Shown: piece by piece, positions 17,657 to 26,426 of the stretch
Layout of the letters: every line of letters starts with the position of its first letter
Numbering within the stretch: the stretch's first letter is position 1
Source: Chitinophagaceae bacterium
GTDB lineage: Bacteria; Bacteroidota; Bacteroidia; Chitinophagales; Chitinophagaceae
Assembly: GCA_025449935.1 (NCBI GenBank)
Contig: JANWIJ010000006.1
Location: forward strand, 54,684-118,683
Direction: 5' to 3'
DNA length: 64,000 nt
The notes under the pieces: generated by a model
What the model saw: only the letters and a program-made list of their open reading frames with translations
What the model was told of the DNA's origin: nothing
Database searches by the model: none
Program-made: the position numbers and the translations under genes

Positions 17657-18376
17657 TTAAATTTTAGAAACCGAGCCGCCTGTATTCCTGGTGATCTCCC
17701 GGACCGCCGCATCACCTTTATACTTTACATATCCCCCGGTATTGGCTTTTACATACAGTTCTTTTTGTGCTGTTACTGATATGCCTGCCCCGGTACTCAC
17801 TTTCGCAGTACAGGTATTCGTTTTCAGGTCAATTCCTTTAAACATACTACCTGTATCACCTTCGATATCGAGTTTGGCCGCATCCCCTGATAAGGTTATT
17901 ACTGAACCGGTATTCTGATCAACATGCAATTCCTCTGTATTAACTATGCCGGTCACCCGGGCACCGGTATTTGCTTTCAACTTCAGTGAAACAGATTTTA
18001 AAACCCCTTCAATTTTTACGTCGGCACCTGTACTGGCGTCCAGCTGATCCAGGGATTTGTATGAAACCCACGCCTTTAAATCCTTTCTTTCTTTTTTAGT
18101 ATTCATCGAAGAAAGTTTATTCTCATAATAGATCCTGAGAATTCCGTTTTCCACTTTGGTAACAATCTTATCCCGGAACTCCGCAGTGGACGCACCAACG
18201 GCCACCTCTTCCGAATTTCCGTTGGTAAGTACCAGTTCGATACCGGTTCCAACATTGATGCCATGAAAACCGCTTACACTTCTTTTTTCAGCATTGGCCC
18301 CGTCAAAAGTTTTTTGGGCGGTTATGGTGGTTCCAATTGCCAGTAATACCAAAAAGGACAGAAATAACTTCTTCAT
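17657..18376 (-). CDS. Exported GIN-domain protein (DUF2807), NTG type
   Basis: A 239-residue secreted paralogue of the downstream gene with a signal peptide ending near TAQ. The core GFHGINVGTGIELVLTNGN and FRDKIVTKVENGILRI align with NYHGIDVSSAFDVYLSQGN and DRDMIKVEVKNGILHV of the other copy. In place of SGAS its solenoid turns carry STGA or NTGA/NTGS: DASTGAD, KANTGAR, DQNTGSV, KVSTGAG, KANTGGY and RNTGGSV. It is the first gene of the two-gene operon. Function is unknown; surface or periplasmic location is inferred. Confidence 0.87.
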   Translation of the reverse strand: MKKLFLSFLVLLAIGTTITAQKTFDGANAEKRSVSGFHGINVGTGIELVLTNGNSEEVAVGASTAEFRDKIVTKVENGILRIYYENKLSSMNTKKERKDLKAWVSYKSLDQLDASTGADVKIEGVLKSVSLKLKANTGARVTGIVNTEELHVDQNTGSVITLSGDAAKLDIEGDTGSMFKGIDLKTNTCTAKVSTGAGISVTAQKELYVKANTGGYVKYKGDAAVREITRNTGGSVSKI

Positions 18377-18446
18377 AAACTATGGTTTAGAGTGGTACGA
18401 AGCATGGCGTAGAAAAGTTACAGGGGGCCAGGGATAATTTATCCCC

Positions 18447-18454
18447 TACCTTTG
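18447..18454 (+). promoter_or_regulatory. Candidate -7 box (TACCTTTG) before the TPP riboswitch
   Basis: TAnnTTTG match about 40 bases ahead of the riboswitch, giving a start near 18460. No clear TTG at -33. Confidence 0.45.
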
Positions 18455-18495
18455 TGGCAGATCTAGGCCTTTGAAATAAGGCTTGGTTTTCAGTG

Positions 18496-18578
18496 TTTCC
18501 CGGGGTGTTCCCGACCAGCGTGTCGGGATCTGAGATCATACCCGTAGAACCTGGTCAGGGTAATGCCTGCGAAGGGAA
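18496..18578 (+). promoter_or_regulatory. TPP (THI-box) riboswitch
   Basis: Carries both conserved halves of the TPP aptamer: CTGAGA at 18530-18535 and the GGGTAATGCCTGCGAAGGGA-type 3' half at 18558-18577. P1 pairs TTTCCC (18496-18501) with the GGGAA near 18574-18578, and the optional P3 extension is a CCCGAC/GTCGGG stem. It lies 87 bases ahead of a TonB-dependent receptor gene. TPP binding is expected to lower expression. The expression platform is not clear from sequence alone. Confidence 0.93.
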
Positions 18579-18664
18579 GGTAAGTCAGATTTGATCCTTT
18601 CTCAACAGCATTCCCTCTTATTTTTTAACCCGTCCGCCTCCTGGTGGTCAGAAAAATTTAAAAA

Positions 18665-20824
18665 ATGAAGAGGATTGTTATGTATGGCTTTTTTTGGATG
18701 ACCGCTGCTGTATCTTTTGCGCAACAGAAGGAAGAGGCAAAAGACAGCTTTTATACATTGTCACCCGTGGAAGTCAGGGCTGTCCGTGCCGGCGAAAATT
18801 CGCCTTTTACCAAAACCAACCTAACCAAAAAAGAAATATCCAGGAACAACCTGGGCCAGGATATCCCTTTCCTGCTGAACCAGACTCCTTCCGTCGTGGT
18901 GAATGCTGATGCGGGTACCGGAATAGGTTATACCGGTATCCGCATCCGGGGTACGGATGCCACCAGGATCAATGTCACACTGAATGGAATTCCCTATAAT
19001 GACGCAGAGAGCCAGGGAACTTTTTTTGTTGACCTGCCTGATTTTGCTTCTTCGGCGGGCAGCATACAAATACAGCGTGGAGTAGGTACTTCTTCCAATG
19101 GAGCCGGTGCCTTTGGCGCCAGTATTAATTTCAGCACCAATGAACTGAATAAGGAGGCTTACGCAGAAGTTAACAATAGCCTTGGCTCATTTAATACCTG
19201 GAAAAATACGATTAAGGCCGGTACCGGGCTGGTGAATGGATTTACCACCGATATACGCTTTTCCCGCATCAGCAGCGATGGCTATATCGACAGAGCTTCC
19301 AGTAACCTGAAATCATTTTATTTTTCCCAGGCCTATACAGGGAAAGCAACTTCACTAAGACTTAATGTTTTTTCCGGAAAAGAAAAGACATACCAGGCCT
19401 GGTATGGTATTTCAGAAGCGGACTTAACGGCCGGAAACAGGAAGATAAACTATGCCGGAACGGAAAAGCCGGGAGAACCATACGACAATGAAACGGATAA
19501 CTATACCCAAACACATTACCAGTTGTTTTTCAACCAGCAAATTGGTGGCAGGTTTAATTTCAACACCGCTTTCTTCCTGACAAAAGGGAAAGGCTTTTAT
19601 GAGCAGTACAAGGCAGACGATGATTACTCAGCCTATAATATGCCTTACCCTGTTAACGGACCTGATACGACCTTTACATCCGATTTTATCCGCCAGCTTT
19701 GGCTGGACAATCATTTTTATGGATCCATTTTTTCGCTGCACTATAAAGACAACAGAACGCAAGCAACCCTGGGTGGGGGATTCACCACCTATGATGGCCA
19801 TCATTTTGGGAAAATAAACTGGGCTTCCGGCGGATTAACAGCGCTTGATACCTGGTATAACAACGGGGCCTTAAAAAATGATTTTAATATTTACCTGAAA
19901 GAGCAAACGCAGGTTGCGACAGGCTGGTACCTGTTCTATGACCTGCAGTTCCGGCATGTGAAATACGGTGTTGACGGGTTCAGGGATAATCCTTCGTTGC
20001 ATACAAAAAGCAGGTTTAATTTTTTTAATCCCAAAGCTGGTATCAGTTATAATAAAAATGGCTGGAAAAGTTACCTGTCATACAGTATTGCCAACAAAGA
20101 ACCGAACCGGGATGATTTTGAAGCGGGGATGACCCAACAACCCCGGCCCGAAAAATTACAGGATGCAGAACTGGGAATAGAAAGAACAGAAAAGAATCAT
20201 AGCTGGGCCGCAACAATATATTACATGTCTTACAAAGACCAGCTGGTTCTGACCGGGAAAGTTAATGACGTAGGTGCTTATACCCGGACCAATATACCGA
20301 AGAGCTACCGGGTGGGGATTGAGCTGCAGGGATCCACCCGGTTCAACCCGTGGTTAAACGCAACCGCCAATCTTAGTTTAAGCAGGAATAAGGTACTTGA
20401 CTTTGCAGAATTCCTGGATGATTATGATAATGGCGGACAGAAAATAAATAATTTTCGTTCAACAGCTATTGCCTATTCTCCAAATTCAGTGGCCGCCGCC
20501 ACCATCAATGTTCTCCCGGTGAAAAATGCAGAAATAAGCCTGTTAAGCAAATATGCCGGCCGGCAATACCTGGACAATACAGAAAACAAAAATCGGTCAC
20601 TGGACCCATTTTATGTGCAGGATATAAGGGCTGTGTATACGATCAAAAAGAAATGGCTGAAGGAACTCAATATCATAGCCCGGGTGAATAATATTTTCAA
20701 TAACCAATATGAGCCAAATGGATATACTTACAGCTATATCTATGGGGAGAGGACGATAACGGAAAATTATTATTTCCCGATGGCAGGAACGAATTTTATG
20801 CTGGGGGTGAATATCAGGTTATAA
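18665..20824 (+). CDS. TonB-dependent outer-membrane receptor, probably for thiamin or a thiamin precursor
   Basis: A 719-residue outer-membrane receptor: signal peptide ending AVSFAQ, a TonB-box-like start, plug domain (about 45-160, with QTPSVVVNADAGTGIGYTGI, RIRGTDATRINVTLNGIP and the closing SSNGAGAFGASINFST) and a 22-strand barrel ending in MAGTNFMLGVNIRL, with the aromatic/hydrophobic terminal strand typical of such barrels. There is no SusD partner and no carboxypeptidase-like N-terminal extension. The TPP riboswitch directly upstream defines the likely substrate class; Bacteroidota are known to use riboswitch-controlled TonB receptors for thiamin uptake. No inner-membrane permease is adjacent. 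Confidence 0.93.
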   Translation: MKRIVMYGFFWMTAAVSFAQQKEEAKDSFYTLSPVEVRAVRAGENSPFTKTNLTKKEISRNNLGQDIPFLLNQTPSVVVNADAGTGIGYTGIRIRGTDATRINVTLNGIPYNDAESQGTFFVDLPDFASSAGSIQIQRGVGTSSNGAGAFGASINFSTNELNKEAYAEVNNSLGSFNTWKNTIKAGTGLVNGFTTDIRFSRISSDGYIDRASSNLKSFYFSQAYTGKATSLRLNVFSGKEKTYQAWYGISEADLTAGNRKINYAGTEKPGEPYDNETDNYTQTHYQLFFNQQIGGRFNFNTAFFLTKGKGFYEQYKADDDYSAYNMPYPVNGPDTTFTSDFIRQLWLDNHFYGSIFSLHYKDNRTQATLGGGFTTYDGHHFGKINWASGGLTALDTWYNNGALKNDFNIYLKEQTQVATGWYLFYDLQFRHVKYGVDGFRDNPSLHTKSRFNFFNPKAGISYNKNGWKSYLSYSIANKEPNRDDFEAGMTQQPRPEKLQDAELGIERTEKNHSWAATIYYMSYKDQLVLTGKVNDVGAYTRTNIPKSYRVGIELQGSTRFNPWLNATANLSLSRNKVLDFAEFLDDYDNGGQKINNFRSTAIAYSPNSVAAATINVLPVKNAEISLLSKYAGRQYLDNTENKNRSLDPFYVQDIRAVYTIKKKWLKELNIIARVNNIFNNQYEPNGYTYSYIYGERTITENYYFPMAGTNFMLGVNIRL

Positions 20825-20834
20825 AAAAAAATTC

Positions 20835-21149
20835 TTATTTGGCGTTACCAAACTTCTCCTGCCAGGCCAGCACGCCACCGGTAAGATTCCTGGTATCCTT
20901 AAACCCCAGTGTATCCAAAAACAAACAAGCCATCATGCTCCGTTGCCCGCTGCGGCAGTGAACGATGACTTCCTGATCCTTTAAATCCTCGATTTCCTCA
21001 ATCTGCATGGTCTGGATCTGTCCCAGGGGGATCAATTTTCCACCAAGATTAAATTCCGCATATTCATGAGGTTCCCGGCAATCTATCAGGTTGATCTTTT
21101 CACCGGCATCCATCCGGTTTTTCAGTTCTTCCACAGAAATGTTTTGCAT
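20835..21149 (-). CDS. Single-domain rhodanese-like protein
   Basis: A 104-residue cytosolic rhodanese domain with the active loop HCRSGQRS (catalytic Cys65) and the LIDCREPHEY entry motif. Rhodaneses carry persulfide sulfur, but the physiological acceptor of this copy is unknown. The start at 21149 (MQNISVEELK) is chosen because it matches the domain boundary and lies 8 bases after the PASTA stop; an upstream in-frame ATG at 21221 would overlap the PASTA gene. Last gene of the ddl-PASTA-rhodanese operon. Confidence 0.9.
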   Translation of the reverse strand: MQNISVEELKNRMDAGEKINLIDCREPHEYAEFNLGGKLIPLGQIQTMQIEEIEDLKDQEVIVHCRSGQRSMMACLFLDTLGFKDTRNLTGGVLAWQEKFGNAK

Positions 21150-21157
21150 AAACAATA

Positions 21158-21970
21158 TTATTCTTGTATGGGTAGAAGTGCTTTTGTACTGTCCTTGACC
21201 GGCTCTTCCAGCTGCAGCCACACATCCATGGTTTGACCCGACCGGATACGGAGAATTCTTTTTTGATCATCAAATCGTTCCGGGTTTTGCTTGTAGATCC
21301 ATGCATTCAGCGTATCGGTTACATTCCCGTCAGGGACAATGGCCCCGATAATAATGCCGTTGGATTCCAGGATCGCTTTTGCTTCCCCAAATCTCATCCC
21401 GGTAATCACCGGAACGGCAAACTCTCTCTTCCCTACCCCATCCCCCAACACGAGGGAAATGACACTACCTTTCCGGATCTTGGTTCCTGCAGTGATCAGC
21501 GAACCTTTATATAATTGTTCCAGGACAGCATTCTTTGCAAAATCAGGCTTAAAAGTAGTATCCCCGATCCGAAGGTCCATATTCTTCAAAACCATTTCAG
21601 CATTGCGGTAGCTGTAGCCCACCAGGTTTGGCATTTCAATCACGGGTGGTTCAGACCTGTTCACCACCAGGTAAACCGTGCGGCTTGATTTCACGACTTC
21701 GTCCGCTTCAGGAAATTGTTTAATGACTGACAGAGGGGGCATGGTATCCACGTACACGGAGTCCTGGATTTCCAGGTCAAATCCATTTTTTTTCAGCAGG
21801 GCTTTCGCTTCCTCGTATTTTTTCCCGGTAACGGAGGGAACAGTAGCAGACCGTCCATGGCCCGTAATCCATTTCAGCGATAAAAGGAAAAAAGCAAATA
21901 TGATTAGCGCCAGCAAAATACCGATCACGATATTTAGCCATAATGGACGATGGGTGATGAATTTGAGCAT
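21158..21970 (-). CDS. Membrane-anchored PASTA-domain protein
   Basis: A 270-residue protein with a short cytosolic N-terminus, one membrane helix (about 12-33) and three PASTA domains outside (about 40-105, 110-180 and 185-255; entries TVPSVTGKKYEEAKALL, EMPNLVGYSYRNAEMVL and AVPVITGMRFGEAKAIL). PASTA domains recognise peptidoglycan or muropeptides in kinases and PBPs; here there is no kinase or transpeptidase domain. It follows ddl by 55 bases, consistent with a cell-wall role. The start at 21970 is preferred to 22024, which would add 18 residues and nearly abut ddl. Confidence 0.92.
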   Translation of the reverse strand: MLKFITHRPLWLNIVIGILLALIIFAFFLLSLKWITGHGRSATVPSVTGKKYEEAKALLKKNGFDLEIQDSVYVDTMPPLSVIKQFPEADEVVKSSRTVYLVVNRSEPPVIEMPNLVGYSYRNAEMVLKNMDLRIGDTTFKPDFAKNAVLEQLYKGSLITAGTKIRKGSVISLVLGDGVGKREFAVPVITGMRFGEAKAILESNGIIIGAIVPDGNVTDTLNAWIYKQNPERFDDQKRILRIRSGQTMDVWLQLEEPVKDSTKALLPIQE

Positions 21971-22025
21971 TATGAAATACTGAATTGTTGGTTTTAAGAT
22001 AGAAGTTTTCCCACACCTGCACAAA

Positions 22026-23018
22026 CTAAGCCGGGAAGCATTCTTCTACCAGTTTCGTATAAAAATTCTTCAGGTCCCAGCCCATGGCTTTTACCTGCTG
22101 TGGTACAATACTGGCCTCACTCTGGCCCGGTATGGTATTTACTTCCAGCATATAGGGCCGGCCGGCCTGATCATTATAAATAAAATCAATCCGCACAATC
22201 CCCCTGCAATTGAAAACCGCGTATACTTTTTTGGCCGTCTCACGTATCTTGTCTGCAATGGTTTCATCAACTTCTGCCGGGGTTGTTTCGGTAGACTTCC
22301 CCTGGTATTTAGCCTCAAAATCAAAAAAGGATTTATCATCATGCGCTTTTACTTCGGTAAGCGGGAGGACAATAATTTTACCTTTTGATTTGAATACGCC
22401 AACCGTGAATTCTCTTCCTTTAATCATTTCTTCTGCCAATACCTGGTCATCTTCTTTGAAGGCTTTATCGATCGCTGCCCCTAATTCCTCTGAAGGATTA
22501 TCCACTTTGGACATCCCGATACTGGAACCACCATTATTAGGCTTGATAAAAACGGGAAATTTTAAATGGCCGGCCACTTCTTCGGGGCTGGTAAAATTGT
22601 TTTTGATCAGTAAAACGGATTTTGCCACGGGTATCCCTGCCATGCCGGCAACAGCCACTGCATATCTTTTATTAAACGTGATCGCCGAGGTAGCCGCATC
22701 ACAGCTGGTATAGGGAATTTTCAATGTATCGAAATATCCCTGCAGTTTACCATCCTCCCCGGGTGTACCGTGCATCCCGATAAAAACAGCATCGAAGGTT
22801 ATTTTATGGTTATCCGCCACCAGGGAAAAATCATTTTTATCAACAATTGTCCTGCTACCGTCAGGTTGTTGATAAAACCAGCCCTGCGGGTTGATATCGA
22901 TCTTATAGACATTAAACAGGTTTCTGTCGAGGTTGCTGTCAATTGTGGCTGCACTTTTATAGGATATTACCGCCTCGCCTGAAAATCCGCCAGTTACGAG
23001 GGCTATGTTCTTCTTCAT
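22026..23018 (-). CDS. ddl: D-alanine--D-alanine ligase
   Basis: ATP-grasp enzyme of 330 residues that makes the D-Ala-D-Ala end of peptidoglycan precursors. Visible motifs are the N-terminal GGFSGEAVISYKSA, HGTPGEDG (about 84-91), the ATP-binding FIKPNNGGSSIGMSK (about 156-170) and the Mg-binding EVNTIPGQSEASIVPQ (about 294-309). Tyr or Phe at the omega loop, which sets D-Ala versus D-Lac specificity, could not be assigned by eye. First gene of an operon with the PASTA and rhodanese genes. Confidence 0.97.
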   Translation of the reverse strand: MKKNIALVTGGFSGEAVISYKSAATIDSNLDRNLFNVYKIDINPQGWFYQQPDGSRTIVDKNDFSLVADNHKITFDAVFIGMHGTPGEDGKLQGYFDTLKIPYTSCDAATSAITFNKRYAVAVAGMAGIPVAKSVLLIKNNFTSPEEVAGHLKFPVFIKPNNGGSSIGMSKVDNPSEELGAAIDKAFKEDDQVLAEEMIKGREFTVGVFKSKGKIIVLPLTEVKAHDDKSFFDFEAKYQGKSTETTPAEVDETIADKIRETAKKVYAVFNCRGIVRIDFIYNDQAGRPYMLEVNTIPGQSEASIVPQQVKAMGWDLKNFYTKLVEECFPA

Positions 23019-23130
23019 GTAGGTGTTTGCTGTGGTTTAACAATACAAATATTGAGGAAAAATTGTTCAGGATGAAATCTGAAATGCTAAAAATGATTTA
23101 TTTATTATTTGATCCTGCATGACGGACATA

Positions 23131-23165
23131 AGAAAGGTGAAGGCCGTTTCTCCTTCACCTTTTTA
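23131..23165 (-). terminator. Terminator of the ferredoxin gene
   Basis: Stem AAAGGTGAAGG with CCTTCACCTTT (11 bp, 8-base loop) at 23133-23162. The minus-strand T run is short (TTTCTT), the plus-strand one longer. It lies in the 279-base gap between ferredoxin and ddl. The remainder of that gap shows only minor hairpins. Confidence 0.75.
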
Positions 23166-23297
23166 CGACGGGAAATATCACCCGCCACTCTTTCGGCAGT
23201 TTTCACTGCTTTATATACGAGATATGCTGTAAGTTAAAAAATATTCTCCGCCGGGCAAGCCTTTTGCTCCTGAATTTATGCACATACAAGGCACAGA

Positions 23298-23645
23298 TCA
23301 GATATGTAATTTTCCCTTTTTGGCCATTAACTGGTCCACCGTCTCCTGGTACATCTCATCCGGTACGCAACAATCTACAGGGCAGACCGCTGCGCATTGC
23401 GGCTCTTCATGGAATCCCTGGCATTCCGTGCATTTATTCGGGGTGATATAATAAATATCCGTTGCAATAGGGGCATTTTTCTGGTCAGCATCGACTACTG
23501 TTCCATCCATTAACGTAAAAGAGCCTTTAACGGTGGTACCATCCGCGATGGCCCATTCCACACCACCTTCATAAATGGCATTGTTGGGACATTCGGGCTC
23601 GCAGGCTCCGCAATTGATACATTCTTCTGTGATCTTAATAGCCAT
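23298..23645 (-). CDS. 4Fe-4S dicluster ferredoxin
   Basis: A 115-residue low-potential electron carrier. The first cluster motif CINCGACEPECP (about 9-20) and the second CTECQGFHEEPQCAAVCPVDCC (from about 73) supply eight Cys, with an inserted beta hairpin region of about 45 residues between them, as in the YfhL-like ferredoxins. It is divergent from the LuxC-like reductase with overlapping promoters, so the two may be coexpressed. Confidence 0.95.
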   Translation of the reverse strand: MAIKITEECINCGACEPECPNNAIYEGGVEWAIADGTTVKGSFTLMDGTVVDADQKNAPIATDIYYITPNKCTECQGFHEEPQCAAVCPVDCCVPDEMYQETVDQLMAKKGKLHI

Positions 23646-23671
23646 AGTAATTTATTTAACCGGTTGAGAAT

Positions 23672-23679
23672 TACTTTTG
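23672..23679 (+). promoter_or_regulatory. Candidate -7 box (TACTTTTG) of the acyl-CoA reductase gene
   Basis: TAnnTTTG match placing the start near 23685, about 16 bases before the ATG. It lies back to back with the ferredoxin -7 box at 23683-23690. No -33 match is seen. Confidence 0.45.
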
Positions 23680-23682
23680 CAG

Positions 23683-23712
23683 CAAATTTAATTACCCGGA
23701 ATGAATTTACAA
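23683..23712 (-). promoter_or_regulatory. Promoter of the ferredoxin gene
   Basis: On the minus strand TTG (23712-23710), 19 bases, TAAATTTG (23690-23683), leaving a leader of about 33 bases. The -33 element lies inside the first codons of the divergent reductase. Confidence 0.75.
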
Positions 23713-24699
23713 TATCGTATTGATTTATTAACCAGGCTGGGAGAATATATTTTATCTGATGATCCGGGATGGATATCCGCCAAAGAAAAGGCAGGCTATG
23801 AGAACGGCTGGTTCATCCCTGAATTTGTTAACAGGGCCACCCGCAATATTGCAGAGTCGTTTTTACAAAAAGATATTTTAAAGAACTGGACAACGGTCCT
23901 GGGGTCATCCGGTCACGCCCGGGATTCAAAAAAAATTGGCATTGTGATGGCGGGAAATATCCCGCTCGTGGGCTTTCACGACTGGTTATGTGTTTTTATT
24001 ACTGGCCATAAGGCCCTTATTAAACCCTCTTCCAGGGACCAGGTGCTGATTAAACATTTAACTGAAAAAATGGTAGCCTGGGAGCCGGCCCTGGAAGAAC
24101 AGTTCCAGTTTGCTGATTTGCTGAGGGGTTGCGATGGGTATATTGCCACCGGGAGCAATAACTCATCCAGGTATTTTGAATTTTATTTTAAGAAATACCC
24201 CCATATCATCCGGAAAAACCGGACGGCGGTAGCCATATTAACCGGGAAAGAAACAAAGGATGAACTGGAAAAGCTGGCCGATGACGTATATTCTTATTTT
24301 GGGTTAGGATGCAGGAATGTTACCAAGATCTATGTTCCGAAGAACTTCGATTTTATACCCTTGCTGGCCGCTTTTAAAAAATACGACTTCCTGGCAGAGC
24401 ACCATAAATACAAGAATAATTATGATTACAACCTGGCCATACATTTATTGAATAAGGTTGTGTACATGAGTAACGGGTCAATCCTGCTGGTAGAAAATTC
24501 ATCCGTCTTTTCCCCCATCAGCCAGTTGAATTACGAATTCTATGATGATGAAAGAGAGTTGATTGGTCCGCTGGAAAAATCAGGTGACATCCAATGCATT
24601 GTTGGCAAGCATCACCTGCCCTTTGGGCGGGCCCAGTTCCCTTCCATTGACGAGTACGCCGATGGCGTCAATACGCTGGCCTTTCTCTCGGAAATGTGA
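23701..24699 (+). CDS. LuxC-like acyl-CoA reductase
   Basis: A 332-residue member of the LuxC / acyl-CoA reductase branch of the aldehyde dehydrogenase superfamily, which reduces activated fatty acyl groups to aldehydes with NADPH. A Rossmann-like region includes VMAGNIPLVGFHDWL (about 82-96), and the catalytic Cys204 is in YFGLGCRNVTKIYVP. No luxD, luxE or alcohol-forming partner is nearby. The divergent ferredoxin shares its control region. Product and physiological role are not known from sequence. Confidence 0.85.
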   Translation: MNLQYRIDLLTRLGEYILSDDPGWISAKEKAGYENGWFIPEFVNRATRNIAESFLQKDILKNWTTVLGSSGHARDSKKIGIVMAGNIPLVGFHDWLCVFITGHKALIKPSSRDQVLIKHLTEKMVAWEPALEEQFQFADLLRGCDGYIATGSNNSSRYFEFYFKKYPHIIRKNRTAVAILTGKETKDELEKLADDVYSYFGLGCRNVTKIYVPKNFDFIPLLAAFKKYDFLAEHHKYKNNYDYNLAIHLLNKVVYMSNGSILLVENSSVFSPISQLNYEFYDDERELIGPLEKSGDIQCIVGKHHLPFGRAQFPSIDEYADGVNTLAFLSEM

Positions 24700-24886
24700 A
24701 AAAGGCTTTTATTCGCTGAATATGAATAATTTTGCATGGTCGCCAAAGTACGAAAGCCTTAGTAAAGAATTGTTAAACTAAACAGCTGGTAACCAAATGT
24801 ACCCTGACAGTTTGTTACTTTGTAAAGCAAAGGCACATGGTTTGATTAAATAACCACTATCATAACAACTAAAGTTAAATAGCACT

Positions 24887-26371
24887 ATGAAACTTAAACA
24901 ATTACTATTAATCGTTGCTGTAAGCTCCGCATCTGCTTTAGGAAGTGTTTGGATATACAGTAAAACCACCGGGAATAAGGCTGGCTTTGTGCAAAGCACG
25001 GATGGTAAGCTGCCTGTTAATTATGCAGGCTTTAATGACAATGTTACCGGAGCTGGTGACCCCATTGATTTTACAAAAGCCGCGAATGCAGCCGTGCCTG
25101 CCGTTGTACATATAAAAACAAAAATTCCAGCCAAAAAAGTGAGTAACCAATTGCCCCGCAACAGGAACAACTCTATGGAAGACCTGTTTGAGCAATTTTT
25201 TAATTACGGCCCCCAGGTACAGCCGGAGCAGCGGGCTTCGGGTAGCGGCGTCATTATCAGCGATGATGGATATATCGTTACCAACAACCACGTAGTATCT
25301 GATGGAGGTGACGGAATTGCCGAAGAAATTACAGTGACATTAAGCAATAAAAAGGTGTATAAAGCCAAAGTAGTGGGCCGCGATCCCAGCAGTGATATTG
25401 CCGTATTAAAAGTAGACGGAACCGGTTTTCCCTTCCTGTTGTATGGCAACTCGGATGTTGTAAAACTGGGACAATGGGTGCTGGCTATTGGGTACCCTCT
25501 TACGCTTGAAACAACGGTAACAGCCGGGATCGTAAGCGCTAAAGGAAGATTTATCGGGATCAATGGCCGGCAAAGCCAAACGCCGATTGAGTCGTTTATT
25601 CAAACCGATGCGGCTGTCAACCAGGGCAACAGCGGAGGTGGACTGATAAATACTGACGGGCAACTGGTGGGAATTAATTCTGCTATATATGCGCCTACCG
25701 GCACCTATGCAGGTTATTCATTTGCCATTCCCGTTAACCTGGTGAAAAAAATTGTGAATGATCTTATCAAATTTGGTGATGTTAAAAGGCCCTATCTCGG
25801 CATCCAGGTAGACGAAGATAAATTCGAAGCCGGGGATGGTGCCCATATCGGGGCGGTAGCGAAAGACGGGGCAGCCGCTAACATCGGGTTACAAAAAGGC
25901 GATATCATTACTAAAATCAATGATGCAGTGATCAGTTCCTGGACCGAGCTGCAGGGAACGGTTGCCTCTTACAATACAGGTGATAAACTTACCATTACCT
26001 ATAAAAGAAACGGGAAAGACTATACCACGACAGCGGTCCTGACCGGCAAAACCGGCACCTATGATAATGTAGCCTCTTCAAACCTTGGCGAGAAATTGGG
26101 TGCGGAATTGCAGACACTTGATGAAAAGAAAGCCCTTCAATACGAAATTGAGGGAGGTGTGCTGGTCAAGAAAATTAACAGCGGTGGACCCTTCAGCAAA
26201 ACAAGAATGCAGGACGGATTTATTATTACCAGTATTAATGGTATGGACATAAAAAGCATTGAAGAACTGGGCAGGGCCATTTCCAAGCTTAAGGGAGAAA
26301 CAATTCAACTGGAAGGAATTTATCCCGGTTATGAAGGTGTTTACCGGTACCCGCTTAATCTCACTAATTAA
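24887..26371 (+). CDS. HtrA/Deg-family periplasmic serine protease
   Basis: A 494-residue envelope quality-control protease: one N-terminal membrane helix or uncleaved signal (about 5-24), a trypsin-like domain with the triad His135 (TNNHVV), Asp170 (SSDIAVLKV) and Ser249 (GNSGGGL), then two PDZ domains (about 295-385 and 395-485). The order and length fit Do/DegQ. It stands alone and ends in a strong terminator. The 187-base region before it has a TAATTTTG box at 24727-24734 that could be its promoter. Confidence 0.95.
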   Translation: MKLKQLLLIVAVSSASALGSVWIYSKTTGNKAGFVQSTDGKLPVNYAGFNDNVTGAGDPIDFTKAANAAVPAVVHIKTKIPAKKVSNQLPRNRNNSMEDLFEQFFNYGPQVQPEQRASGSGVIISDDGYIVTNNHVVSDGGDGIAEEITVTLSNKKVYKAKVVGRDPSSDIAVLKVDGTGFPFLLYGNSDVVKLGQWVLAIGYPLTLETTVTAGIVSAKGRFIGINGRQSQTPIESFIQTDAAVNQGNSGGGLINTDGQLVGINSAIYAPTGTYAGYSFAIPVNLVKKIVNDLIKFGDVKRPYLGIQVDEDKFEAGDGAHIGAVAKDGAAANIGLQKGDIITKINDAVISSWTELQGTVASYNTGDKLTITYKRNGKDYTTTAVLTGKTGTYDNVASSNLGEKLGAELQTLDEKKALQYEIEGGVLVKKINSGGPFSKTRMQDGFIITSINGMDIKSIEELGRAISKLKGETIQLEGIYPGYEGVYRYPLNLTN

Positions 26372-26390
26372 TTGCAAACCTCATTTACAC

Positions 26391-26423
26391 AGTAAAACCC
26401 CGGAGACCGGGGTTTTACTTTTT
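26391..26423 (+). terminator. Terminator after the HtrA-family gene
   Basis: A perfect 13-bp stem, AGTAAAACCCCGG with its complement, around an AGA loop, followed by T residues. It sits between convergent genes and probably also slows minus-strand transcripts. Confidence 0.93.
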
Positions 26424-26426
26424 ATA

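Noticed and set aside
18573..18626. AGGGAA of the riboswitch P1 could pair with TTCCCT at 18611-18616, followed by six T residues, like a terminator
   Set aside because: This hairpin would form when TPP is absent, giving the opposite of the expected control, and its 32-base loop is large. Not called as the expression platform.
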